Source of the DNA: Euryarchaeota archaeon UBA40
GTDB lineage: Archaea > Thermoplasmatota > Poseidoniia > Poseidoniales > Thalassarchaeaceae
Reading direction: 5' to 3'
NCBI GenBank assembly: GCA_002506875.1
Contig: DAYJ01000070.1
Span: 1 to 11,203, forward strand
DNA length: 11,203 nt
In this document: one piece after another, positions 1 to 6,955 of the stretch
Numbering within the stretch: position 1 is the first letter of the stretch
Layout: every line of letters begins with the position of its first letter
Notes under the pieces: model-generated
What the model was told of the DNA's origin: nothing
Seen by the model: the letters and a program-made list of their open reading frames with translations, nothing else
The model's database searches: none
Translations under genes and position numbers: made by a program

Positions 1-696
1 AAAATTTGCATGCATTCCAGAACCGTTCCAGTCTCCCTTGATGGGTTTTGGATGGTACTCAATGTAGTAACCATAACTTTCTGTTAGGCGATCAAGCAAG
101 TACCTTGCAACCCACAGCTCGTCACCAGCCTGCTTGGCACCCTTAGCAAATATCTGAAATTCCCACTGGCCACAAGCAACTTCCTGATTGATACCTTCAA
201 AATTGATGCCGGCCTGAAGGCACAAATCTGCATGATCTTCAACTAAAGAACGACCATGTGTATTCTTACCGCCCACTGAGCAATAATACAGCCCCTGAGG
301 CCCAGGATAGCCTCCCACCGGGAAACCGAGAGGGAGTTGAGTTTCTACATCCATGATGAAATATTCTTGCTCATATCCAAACCAGAAATCGTTGTCATCA
401 TCATCTATGGTAGCTCGGCCATTACTTTCGTGAGGAGTTCCATCCGGATTCATCACTTCACACATGACCAAGTAGCCATTTATTCGCTGTGGATCAGGGA
501 ATATGTTCACTGGTTTGAGCAAGCAATCGGAGTCACTGCCATCTGCCTGTCGAGTTGAAGAACCATCAAACATCCAAATAGGGCATTCTTCAACTGTGCC
601 GCCGAAGTTTTTCCTGACCATTGTTTTGCTACGCATGTTCTGGGTAGGTTCGTATCCATCTAACCAGATGTACTCGAGTTTGCTGTAGTCGTCCAT
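1..696 (-). CDS. glnII: Glutamine synthetase, type II (GSII), N-terminal part; 3' end beyond window
   Basis: The enzyme makes glutamine from glutamate and ammonia with ATP in the cytoplasm. The reverse strand is open from the ATG at 696-694 to base 1 (232 codons, no stop), so the C-terminal part lies outside the window. Seen in the translation: LEYIWLDG near residue 7, WMFDGSSTRQADGS at 41-54, FGYEQEYF at 106-113 with metal-type glutamates, GGYPGPQGLYYCSVGG at 128-143, GINQEVACGQWEFQ at 168-181, and DWNGSGMHANF at 222-232 with the substrate-site histidine. These are signatures of eukaryote-like GSII, not of the longer GSI usual in archaea. From memory, the wording is closest to Bacteroidota GSII, which suggests lateral transfer; this was not tested by search. 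A weak SD-like AGGA lies about 9 nt before the ATG. The gene is divergent from the DUF898-like gene. Family identification is secure. Confidence 0.93.
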   Translation of the reverse strand, partial: MDDYSKLEYIWLDGYEPTQNMRSKTMVRKNFGGTVEECPIWMFDGSSTRQADGSDSDCLLKPVNIFPDPQRINGYLVMCEVMNPDGTPHESNGRATIDDDDNDFWFGYEQEYFIMDVETQLPLGFPVGGYPGPQGLYYCSVGGKNTHGRSLVEDHADLCLQAGINFEGINQEVACGQWEFQIFAKGAKQAGDELWVARYLLDRLTESYGYYIEYHPKPIKGDWNGSGMHANF

Positions 697-970
697 GTTA
701 ACTCGTCCTAGCAAACAAGTGTATCAATGATTCGCTAGTAAATTGATTGATAAATCACTATAATACCCATATTCTATACATTTGAATAATTAAATAACCT
801 AAGACGATTCAAACGAATACTTAGCAGAGAGAAAAGAAGATGCTTGCGTGTGTAGATATGACTGAATATTTCTCGGCTCGTAACGAAAATAATGTGGGAC
901 TCTAATCGCCACTTTCGACATCAGGAATAAGGTGGAAAACTGCTATACGATGTAGCCCCAACCTGAACTC
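697..970. promoter_or_regulatory. AT-rich divergent intergenic promoter region
   Basis: This spacer separates the divergent glutamine synthetase (minus) and DUF898-like (plus) genes. The stretch around 735-830 is clearly more AT-rich than the flanking coding DNA, as expected for archaeal promoters. For the minus-strand gene, GGTATTATAG (complement of 758-767) lies about 62 nt before the ATG and is a possible TATA element. On the plus strand a T/A-rich stretch at 771-800 has no obvious start downstream. I saw no convincing operator palindrome and no RNA gene. A 21-codon reading frame from 841 has no supporting features. Promoter assignment is inference from composition and position. Confidence 0.5.
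943..948 (+). promoter_or_regulatory. TATA-like box for a possibly leaderless transcript of the DUF898-like gene
   Basis: CTATAC sits 23 to 28 nt upstream of the ATG at 971, preceded by a purine-rich GTGGAAAA that could act as a BRE. In archaea the TATA box lies about 26 nt before the transcription start, so transcription would begin at or next to the start codon. That fits the absence of an SD at normal spacing; AAGGTGG at 929-935 is too far away. The spacing is seen directly; function is inferred. Confidence 0.4.
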
Positions 971-1468
971 ATGACTAGCGCACAACAGTACTATGACGGA
1001 TTAGTCCAACAAGGCCATGATGCGGCGATGGCACTCTCGTACACGCAACAGCATTACCCAGATTTCACTGCAGTAATGCCTGTACCTGAACCCATGCCTC
1101 AACCGATGGCCGTAGCACCCGCTGCACCGGTGGTTGCCAATGTGACACCAGTTGCACCCTCTACCGGCGGGTGGGCAATTCAAACTGCAAGCTTTGGACT
1201 ATTCTTCACCAAGATCTTAGCCTTCCTATTAACGGCAATTACCGTTGGATTTGGATATCCTTGGGCGAAGACAATGGTATTCAGCAAGTGGGCGAGAAAC
1301 GTCCGAATAGACGGGCGACCAATTCGATACACTGGTACCGGGATGGGACTCTTTGGCGTCTGGGTCAAGGTATTTCTTTTGACAATAATCACGATCGGAA
1401 TTTACTACCTATTCTGGGGCAAGAAAGCCGTACCGAAGTATGTAGATGCACACCTTGAATGGGCCTAA
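971..1468 (+). CDS. Small membrane protein with a DUF898 (YjgN-like) segment
   Basis: A 165-residue protein in three parts. Residues 1-34 are a soluble, probably helical segment (YYDGLVQQG, then ALSYTQQHYP). Residues 35-66 are a Pro/Ala/Val/Met-rich linker. Residues 68-165 hold two membrane helices (about 75-97 and 124-148) separated by PWAKTMVFSKWARNVRIDGRPI, then YTGTG at 120-124. The helix, Pro-Trp-Ala, basic patch, DG-P-I-YTGTG order resembles half of a DUF898/YjgN repeat, a family of unknown function. The match is from memory and moderate. The start is set by an in-frame stop at 953-955 and the TATA-like box 26 nt upstream. It is the first of four plus-strand membrane-protein genes; the next begins 113 bp later. 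Function unknown; the N-terminal segment may bind a partner in the cytoplasm. Confidence 0.75.
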   Translation: MTSAQQYYDGLVQQGHDAAMALSYTQQHYPDFTAVMPVPEPMPQPMAVAPAAPVVANVTPVAPSTGGWAIQTASFGLFFTKILAFLLTAITVGFGYPWAKTMVFSKWARNVRIDGRPIRYTGTGMGLFGVWVKVFLLTIITIGIYYLFWGKKAVPKYVDAHLEWA

Positions 1469-1490
1469 TCTAAGCGTCAGAGCCATGAAC

Positions 1491-1564
1491 CGGCAACCCT
1501 GAGAGGGGCTTGCCGCGATGATGAAGGTCCTCAGCCGTACGGATTGATGGGCGGACTGAGCGGC
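1491..1564 (+). other. Two potential RNA hairpins in the leader of the PrsW gene
   Basis: Between the DUF898-like stop (1468) and the PrsW start (1582), two stems can form on the plus strand. The first pairs CGGCAACCC (1491-1499) with GGGCTTGCCG (1506-1515), bulging one C. The second pairs CTCAGCCG (1530-1537) with CGGACTGAG (1552-1560), bulging one A. CTGAG occurs twice (1499-1503 and 1556-1560), so CTCAG at 1530-1534 has two possible partners. ATGATGA at 1518-1524 and CTGA at 1556-1559 resemble box C and box D, and GCCGC (1512-1516) can pair with GCGGC (1560-1564), but canonical D' and C' boxes are missing. It could be a leader structure or an sRNA; base pairing is seen, function is not established. 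Confidence 0.35.
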
Positions 1565-1567
1565 ATC

Positions 1568-1572
1568 AGGAG
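1568..1572 (+). promoter_or_regulatory. Shine-Dalgarno site deciding the PrsW start
   Basis: AGGAG lies 9 nt before the ATG at 1582. A TTG at 1579 is also in frame and would add one Met, but ATG with this spacing is the better choice. Confidence 0.55.
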
Positions 1573-1581
1573 TTTCAATTG

Positions 1582-3084
1582 ATGCAACCCATCCAGGGCC
1601 CTGATGGTCGAATATACAGGCCCATGCCTGTAACGAGGATTACCAAGCCCCAAGAAGATCTGCGAATTGGTCGTATTTCCAAGCCTTGGTCAGTATACGG
1701 GCGAACTCTTGGCATCGTCATACTCGCCTTCCTCCTCGTCCAATTCCTGACAATTGGGGTGATGGGCGTGATAGAAGGTGAACCGTATCTCACCGCTTGT
1801 GGAATCATTTTCAGCGTCCCTTTCCTCGCATTAATCGCACATATCCAAAGGCCGAAAATTGTCGATGTACGCGTCGCAATCCATGACCCCAATGGAGGAC
1901 ATTATCATGCCATTGGACCCAATGAGACATTATGGACTCCTGAGCCAACACGATTTCGGCGCCACATTGTGAGAGATGCCTCTTCATTGGACATCCCTCG
2001 ATCCAGATCACTTTGGGCAATCTTCGCAGTCCTAATCACCACCTCGCTGACAATATCTATTGGACTCTGGACAGGTATAGCCACGGAAATTCTATTCTTA
2101 GTTGCAATCATCATCGGAATTCCCTTCTTCATACTTGGTTTCTCAATTCCAGTAATGGCATGGTGGGCCATCTCGAAGGAACGACTTGGAATTTTGACTC
2201 GACAACGCGATGCAGAATCTTGGCTCTTTCTAGGAATGATGGCTGGATTCCCTGCAATTGTGATCAATAGTTTCGCATTCCCCCTGATAGCCAGTATCCT
2301 TGGATTCGATGTCTCAAATCAAGAAGCAATGCTGAACCTCACTGCAGTCATCAGTGCACCAATCGGAGAAGAGATCTGTAAGGGCCTTGCCGTAGCCCTA
2401 TTCATGCACCAAATGGATGGAGGTAAGCGAGGATTTCAGATTGGATTCACGGTGGGTTTAGGCTTCGCACTCATCGAAAACCTACAGTATATTCTACTCT
2501 CATTTGAAGCTGGATTCACTGGATTCGCCCTCACAGTTCTGATTAGAGGAATCGGATCTATCCCCGGACATGCATTCTGGACTGGGCTGACTGGTTATGC
2601 CATCGGTTCCCTTGCAGGGGAACGGCGCGAAGCCGGAGAATCCGAAGATGAAAAACCAGATGACCCTGGCCAGACATGGTTGCTATTTGATCCGAACACA
2701 GGGCAGGAAATTCACCCTCGTGAAGTAACTCCTACTGAATCAACTACACTCGCTTCCACCTTCCACCAGACATTGGAGGCGCGTGTGCAACAAATCGCCA
2801 TACCAAAGATGGAGGAAATTACTGGTGGGATTCGGCCACCATCGAGTATTGGAATCGCACTAATGTGTGCGATACTTAGTCACGGTTTATGGAACGGAAC
2901 AGCCGTATTCGTGCCAACGATAGTCCTGCATCTTGGTGGCTCAGAAGGTCACGCTATCCTTGCAAGTATATGTGCGACACTCCTACTTGTGATCGGGGTT
3001 CTACTCCTTGGAGATGCACTGATGAGGGGTGTAAACGACGAAAACAAAGGTAAGGAAGGAACTACAATTCCAGTCCTTAATTGA
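1582..3084 (+). CDS. PrsW-family intramembrane protease
   Basis: A 500-residue multi-pass membrane protein with the PrsW (peptidase family M82) signature in order: APIGEEICKGLAV at 259-271 (E263, E264, K267), ALIENLQYIL at 296-305 (E299), RGIGSIPGHAFWTG at 322-335 (R322, H330) and LSHGLWNGTAV at 432-442 (H434, N438). These membrane-embedded Glu and His residues are the conserved putative catalytic ones. About ten helices are visible, roughly 42-62, 69-88, 144-162, 168-196, 212-240, 251-276, 285-306, 309-345, 421-450 and 457-480. Residues 346-418, between the third and fourth motifs, form a hydrophilic acidic insert. In Bacillus, PrsW makes the first cut in an anti-sigma factor; archaea lack sigma factors, so the substrate here is unknown. 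The preceding gene ends 113 bp upstream and the DUF92 gene begins 46 bp downstream, suggesting an operon. Identification is firm; the substrate is not. Confidence 0.9.
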   Translation: MQPIQGPDGRIYRPMPVTRITKPQEDLRIGRISKPWSVYGRTLGIVILAFLLVQFLTIGVMGVIEGEPYLTACGIIFSVPFLALIAHIQRPKIVDVRVAIHDPNGGHYHAIGPNETLWTPEPTRFRRHIVRDASSLDIPRSRSLWAIFAVLITTSLTISIGLWTGIATEILFLVAIIIGIPFFILGFSIPVMAWWAISKERLGILTRQRDAESWLFLGMMAGFPAIVINSFAFPLIASILGFDVSNQEAMLNLTAVISAPIGEEICKGLAVALFMHQMDGGKRGFQIGFTVGLGFALIENLQYILLSFEAGFTGFALTVLIRGIGSIPGHAFWTGLTGYAIGSLAGERREAGESEDEKPDDPGQTWLLFDPNTGQEIHPREVTPTESTTLASTFHQTLEARVQQIAIPKMEEITGGIRPPSSIGIALMCAILSHGLWNGTAVFVPTIVLHLGGSEGHAILASICATLLLVIGVLLLGDALMRGVNDENKGKEGTTIPVLN

Positions 3085-3130
3085 GCGATGGCTTGATGCG
3101 GCTAACGGGAACCGTTCATGTCGAGGACAC

Positions 3131-3880
3131 ATGATTGAGGCGCTCACGGACTCTAATGGCCTTGTGACTATGGGCCTAGTCCTATTCCTCGGCAGCATCG
3201 CCGGAGCACGCGGTTTTCTCGACAAGAGTGGTATTCTTGCAGCAGGCGTTCTCGGCATCATCGTTGGTATTGGCGGCCATTGGACTTGGCTCGCCATATT
3301 GCTAATTTTTCTTGTAACCGGTTCTCTTGCAACCCGATTCTCATATGATGAGAAAGCGTTGATGGGACTGGCTGAAGCAAGGGATGGAGCGAGAAACTGG
3401 ACTAATGTGATTGCAAACGGAGGCGCTCCGGGAATGATTGCCCTACTTGCTTTACTTACAGGTGAGCCAGTAATGTTAGCAGCACCCTTTGTTGCAGCAG
3501 TTGCTGTCGCATCCTCAGACACGATGGCTTCAGAGTTTGGAGTCCTAGACCCACGCGTACGTATGATCATCAACGGTCGCATCGTACCTGCGGGGACTAA
3601 CGGAGGGATTTCACCTACTGGTCAAGTTGCAGCACTTGGGGGATCACTTCTGATTGCAATGACTGCAGTCCCACTAATCGGATTCTTCGGAAGTGGATTC
3701 TCCGACCAGGCATGGAGAGTTTTCCTCGTGATAGTTCTGATAGGATGGTTTGGTTGTCAGATCGATTCAATCCTTGGCGCCATGTTCGAAAACCAAGGCT
3801 TGATGACCAAGGGACAGGTCAATCTCGCATCGACTCTTCTTGGCTCGTTAGCAACCTACGTGCTTCTCCTCCTCGCCTGA
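3131..3880 (+). CDS. DUF92 / TMEM19 / VTE6-family membrane protein (possible isoprenyl-phosphate kinase)
   Basis: A 249-residue, mostly hydrophobic protein carrying the DUF92 (TIGR00297) conserved blocks in order: ARDGARNWTNVIANGG at 83-98, SSDTMASEFG at 128-137, PAGTNGGISPTG at 153-164, IDSILGAMFE at 211-220 and N231 in the last helix region. Length matches the family. The plant member VTE6 phosphorylates phytyl phosphate to the diphosphate, and relatives occur widely in archaea. A role in recycling isoprenoid phosphates for archaeal membrane lipids is an attractive inference, not shown here. About six to seven membrane helices are visible. GAGG at 3123-3126 lies only 4 nt before the ATG, a short SD spacing. 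A small hairpin (3104-3116, 5-bp stem) lies in the 46-bp spacer after the PrsW gene. The next gene starts 44 bp after the stop. Confidence 0.9.
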   Translation: MIEALTDSNGLVTMGLVLFLGSIAGARGFLDKSGILAAGVLGIIVGIGGHWTWLAILLIFLVTGSLATRFSYDEKALMGLAEARDGARNWTNVIANGGAPGMIALLALLTGEPVMLAAPFVAAVAVASSDTMASEFGVLDPRVRMIINGRIVPAGTNGGISPTGQVAALGGSLLIAMTAVPLIGFFGSGFSDQAWRVFLVIVLIGWFGCQIDSILGAMFENQGLMTKGQVNLASTLLGSLATYVLLLLA

Positions 3881-3924
3881 TAATTCTGCGAGGGATTGAA
3901 CAACTCGGTCCACATGAACGGTGC

Positions 3925-6237
3925 ATGAACGACGCGAGACACTCTCGTGTATCGGCGATTCTGCTCGTCGTGCTCGTTCTAACTATGCTTGCAGGTTCCG
4001 TCACCGCCAAGCCAAACACAATGGAAATCCCGGAAGGCGAAGGGACAAGTATTTTCCACCCACTTAACCGAAACCTGTTCCTACAAAACGAGACCTCGAT
4101 GGATCTCATCTACCCGCTGGACTCGGGCCAACCTCCTGCCTTCGGATTTAACCGACTGACGAATCAGCTTCTGAGCGTAAATTCCGCTCCTGTCGAACAT
4201 GCGACAAAGTTCGAAGGAAACCTAACTGTCCGTCTATTCGCAGGATTAAGCCTCGATGGACCAACCTGTCGACTGACTAATCCAGTTCCGGGCACCCCTG
4301 CCGATGCGCAGACACAGTTCACAGTCCGAGTCCTTGCGGGCGGAGCACAGGTATTCGAAAACACGACGAAACGGGTTGCAATGGAGTTCGACTGGACGCA
4401 ACCTGAGGAGTTCGTCACCTCAGGTTGGAATGTGAACTTCACATTAAGCCAAGGAGACGTCATCACGCTCGAGATTGATGTCGAACATAACTGTATAATC
4501 GATGGACAACTCTACTTTGACCGATATGATACCGCATCCAGAATCGAATTGAATGGGCAGACGTTGACCCCTGAACTGGACCTAAAAGTGGATCAGAATA
4601 GTGCTGCAAGAGTGGAATTCATCCCTGGAACCGTATGGGGGGACTCAAGCATTGATCTTACAGTGGTCGAAGTCGCTGGCGTCTACAACTCTTGGGCAGA
4701 AACAGTCCATGGAAACTGGCAGGAGGAACAGCGATTGAGCCATTTTGAGGACCCACAGAGCATGCGAGTTGGAGAAGGGAACCAATCAGTATGGGTTTGG
4801 TCTGTCAACGGGACCCTAGAACCCGGCATTCACATGGTAAGCATATGCATGACGATGACAGACATTGATCCCAACGAAGAATGTCATGTTGTAATTGTTC
4901 ACCGAACAATGGTAGAAGGTCCACCTGAACCTCTCGCCGGCACAGGATTCCTCCTACTCCTAATCCCTCTGGCCACTATCGGATGGCTCGGCGCATCACT
5001 TCGCATAGGCCTACTACCATGGCCCGCGTATCTGGCGATGTTAATCATGGCCATAGCCCTCGCTGCACCCGCAACTCACCTCCCGGGGATTGAGATTGGA
5101 GATACTCGAGACGAGGCCCCTGCACCTGCGTTCAATCTACTCACACATGGAGGAGATTCAATCCGATTAAACGATCTACTAGCAGGTAACGACGCACTTG
5201 TTCTCGGGGTATTTGAGGTAGATTCACCCAATGCTGACCAGCAACGAAAAGACTTCCTCGATGCAATGGGCAGGACTACGGATGTTGCATACGCGCAACT
5301 CGCAACCGGAGAAGGAGTACGGGCAGTAGATCTTGATGAACATTCAGGAAACGTCAACGGTTCTTGGCCAATCCTAATCGACGAATCTGGAGCTGCGGTA
5401 GCATCTATGCTGCCATCAGGAGCATCTGATGCAGTTCTTGTGATTGATAAAGCCGGCTTCATTTCTCATTGGAATCCAGGTGCTCTCGACGCTGATGGTA
5501 TCGTCTCAGAGGTTGAAAGTGCAGCCACTGGAGGAGGCCGAAATCCACTCGACTTACTGGGCCTATTATTCGCCACTGGTGCCGTCATTCCACTCGTATT
5601 CTTCGCTCTTCCAAGGAGACGTGTCGAACCCCCGGAGACCCCACAGATCCCTGGTGCTGGACTGTTCGGGACGATGGGGGCGGGAAGCCTCGGATTTGCA
5701 ATAATTGCTACTCCGGTAGCACTCAGCGCTACTGCCTTACGTGGAGGCCCGTGGCCCTTTGTCGAGGCAGTATTAGCAATCTGGATGGTTAGCATGGCTA
5801 TCCAGATGCTCAAATCCGGAGAAGTATTCGAAATCCGCAGAATATCTTCATTCATCCACGAAAAGCTGCCGGATTCATACACTGCGTGGCGAGACATAGA
5901 CACCTTCACTGAGGACGCTCACATCGGTGCTTGGTTCGGTTGGATTGCTTGGATGATTCAGCCGCTCCTCATCCCACAAACAGTGGCGGCACCGATCTGG
6001 ACAGGAATAGTTGGCATCGGCATCGGCATCGGTATGCTTCTGTTGCATCTTCTCCTTGCAGGAATCATCGTCCTGATTCTGAGAAGCCTGGCAAGCATAG
6101 GAGGTCGCTTCTCTGTCCTTCTTGGCCGATTAAGCACGGGTGCACGGCCACGTCTCTGGGGTGCAACGGTACTGGTCCTCGCCCTCTGGATTCTGATTTA
6201 CACCCTCCTCGGACCCATCCTCGGGCGATTTTCCTGA
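3925..6237 (+). CDS. Secreted/multi-pass membrane protein with a cysteine-less thioredoxin-like domain
   Basis: A 770-residue protein. Residues 1-28 are a signal peptide (hydrophobic 11-24, likely cut near TAK). Residues 30-335 form a beta-rich ectodomain with six N-glycosylation sequons (N55, N99, N146, N171, N286, N295) and the protein's only four cysteines (C115, C190, C308, C320). Helices at about 338-358 and 364-383 precede residues 398-532, which read like a redoxin/TlpA domain: PAFNLLTHGGDSIRLNDLL, then LVLGVFEVDSP, then WPILIDESG and AVLVIDKAGFI. The CxxC and the cis-proline before the last strand are absent, so it is probably not redox-active. Six or so helices follow (541-561, 583-603, 609-628, 668-688, 690-718, 744-766), with PRRR at 563-566 marking the cytoplasmic side, placing the thioredoxin-like domain outside. 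The ATG at 3925 is preferred because it opens directly on the signal peptide; the frame stays open upstream inside the DUF92 gene. No clear SD. Whole-protein function unknown. Confidence 0.85.
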   Translation: MNDARHSRVSAILLVVLVLTMLAGSVTAKPNTMEIPEGEGTSIFHPLNRNLFLQNETSMDLIYPLDSGQPPAFGFNRLTNQLLSVNSAPVEHATKFEGNLTVRLFAGLSLDGPTCRLTNPVPGTPADAQTQFTVRVLAGGAQVFENTTKRVAMEFDWTQPEEFVTSGWNVNFTLSQGDVITLEIDVEHNCIIDGQLYFDRYDTASRIELNGQTLTPELDLKVDQNSAARVEFIPGTVWGDSSIDLTVVEVAGVYNSWAETVHGNWQEEQRLSHFEDPQSMRVGEGNQSVWVWSVNGTLEPGIHMVSICMTMTDIDPNEECHVVIVHRTMVEGPPEPLAGTGFLLLLIPLATIGWLGASLRIGLLPWPAYLAMLIMAIALAAPATHLPGIEIGDTRDEAPAPAFNLLTHGGDSIRLNDLLAGNDALVLGVFEVDSPNADQQRKDFLDAMGRTTDVAYAQLATGEGVRAVDLDEHSGNVNGSWPILIDESGAAVASMLPSGASDAVLVIDKAGFISHWNPGALDADGIVSEVESAATGGGRNPLDLLGLLFATGAVIPLVFFALPRRRVEPPETPQIPGAGLFGTMGAGSLGFAIIATPVALSATALRGGPWPFVEAVLAIWMVSMAIQMLKSGEVFEIRRISSFIHEKLPDSYTAWRDIDTFTEDAHIGAWFGWIAWMIQPLLIPQTVAAPIWTGIVGIGIGIGMLLLHLLLAGIIVLILRSLASIGGRFSVLLGRLSTGARPRLWGATVLVLALWILIYTLLGPILGRFS
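6013..6036 (+). repeat. Tandem hexamer run (GGCATC) in the C-terminal membrane helix
   Basis: GGCATC occurs three times in tandem at 6013-6030, followed by the near copy GGTATG. It encodes an alternating Gly-Ile run at about residues 697-703 of the 770-residue protein, inside a predicted membrane helix, where regularly spaced glycines favour close helix packing. The repeat unit is in frame, so copy changes would only lengthen or shorten the helix. Confidence 0.6.
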
Positions 6238-6251
6238 GATCAGAGTAGATA

Positions 6252-6914
6252 TCACAAAGATTGGATCAAATCTTGTAGAACCGCTGTAGGATCGCTCGCC
6301 TTAGTAACGCCGCTCGCGAGCAACACTCCATGCGCACCTAAATCGATAGCTGCAGCAACATCATCTCCGTTCTTCACACCGGCTCCGCAGAGAACTCGAA
6401 CTTCTGGATTAACTGCATAAACTGCCTCAACAGTATCAGAAACGATAGATGGGTCAGCAGTAGTGACACTGATGTCACCACCGATAAGCTCAGGTGGCTC
6501 AATCGCAATGAAATCCGGACTAAAATGGGCGATGCGGGTTGCTTCTTCGACGGTTGCTGCACAGACACAGATTGTGAAGTCATCCGGTAGCATGGAGATA
6601 ACACTCTCGATGTGTTCAATGGACACACGACATTCAGAATGGTTGAGCAATGAACCAACAGCACCTCTAGCGATGGCCGTAGCAGGTGCGAGATGACCTG
6701 TGTTTGAACCGAATCCTACAGGGTCAAGATGCTGAGACCATACGGCGAGCCCAGGTGAACCTGCAACCACAGCACTAAGATCGAAGGCAGAGACAGCTGA
6801 AATCATGTGTACACCTGCCCGTTGAGCATTACGTATCGCCTTCGCAAGTTCGACCGCTGCATCGGCTTGCGCCGTCTCGTAGGTCTTGTGATTCACAACG
6901 ACTAACGGTTCCAT
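6252..6914 (-). CDS. tpiA: Triosephosphate isomerase, archaeal type
   Basis: The enzyme interconverts dihydroxyacetone phosphate and glyceraldehyde 3-phosphate in glycolysis and gluconeogenesis in the cytoplasm. The 220-residue length is the short archaeal form (bacterial and eukaryotic enzymes are about 250). Key residues are visible: NHKTYE at 8-13 (catalytic K10), the QHLDPVGFGSNTGH segment at 61-74, NHSE at 91-94 (electrophile H92), IEPPELIGG at 138-146 (catalytic base E139), and phosphate-binding GAGV at 177-180 and LLASG at 198-202. I chose the ATG at 6914-6912, which starts two residues before the first beta strand. The frame extends 12 codons further to an ATG at 6950-6948, but that would add a non-family N-terminus and overlap the divergent primase. 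Its stop lies 14 bp from the convergent membrane-protein gene. Confidence 0.95.
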   Translation of the reverse strand: MEPLVVVNHKTYETAQADAAVELAKAIRNAQRAGVHMISAVSAFDLSAVVAGSPGLAVWSQHLDPVGFGSNTGHLAPATAIARGAVGSLLNHSECRVSIEHIESVISMLPDDFTICVCAATVEEATRIAHFSPDFIAIEPPELIGGDISVTTADPSIVSDTVEAVYAVNPEVRVLCGAGVKNGDDVAAAIDLGAHGVLLASGVTKASDPTAVLQDLIQSL

Positions 6915-6955
6915 CTGGTAATGCGTGTCTGTTTTCTGATTTGAGCACACCGGCG
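6915..6955. promoter_or_regulatory. Short divergent promoter between tpiA and the primase-like gene
   Basis: Only 41 bp separate the chosen starts of tpiA (minus) and the PriS-like gene (plus). No strong TATA box is visible; TGTTTTCTGATTTGA at 6930-6944 is the most T-rich part. The tpiA promoter must therefore lie within the first part of the primase gene, or both transcripts start almost back to back. If the primase starts at 6989 the gap becomes 74 bp. Confidence 0.35.

Noticed and set aside
337..688. Plus-strand open frames across the glutamine synthetase region
   Set aside because: They are opposite-strand shadows of GSII, which has strong family motifs along its whole length.
841..906. 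A 21-codon frame (ATG 841) in the divergent spacer
   Set aside because: It has no SD, no TATA at proper spacing and no recognisable sequence.
3104..3116. AACGG-GAA-CCGTT hairpin between the PrsW and DUF92 genes
   Set aside because: Five base pairs with a 3-nt loop and no T-run; too weak to call a terminator or regulatory element.
3712..3924. Upstream extension of the 770-residue membrane protein into the DUF92 gene
   Set aside because: The extra 71 residues overlap a well-supported gene, are basic and non-hydrophobic, and would bury the clear signal peptide that begins at 3925.
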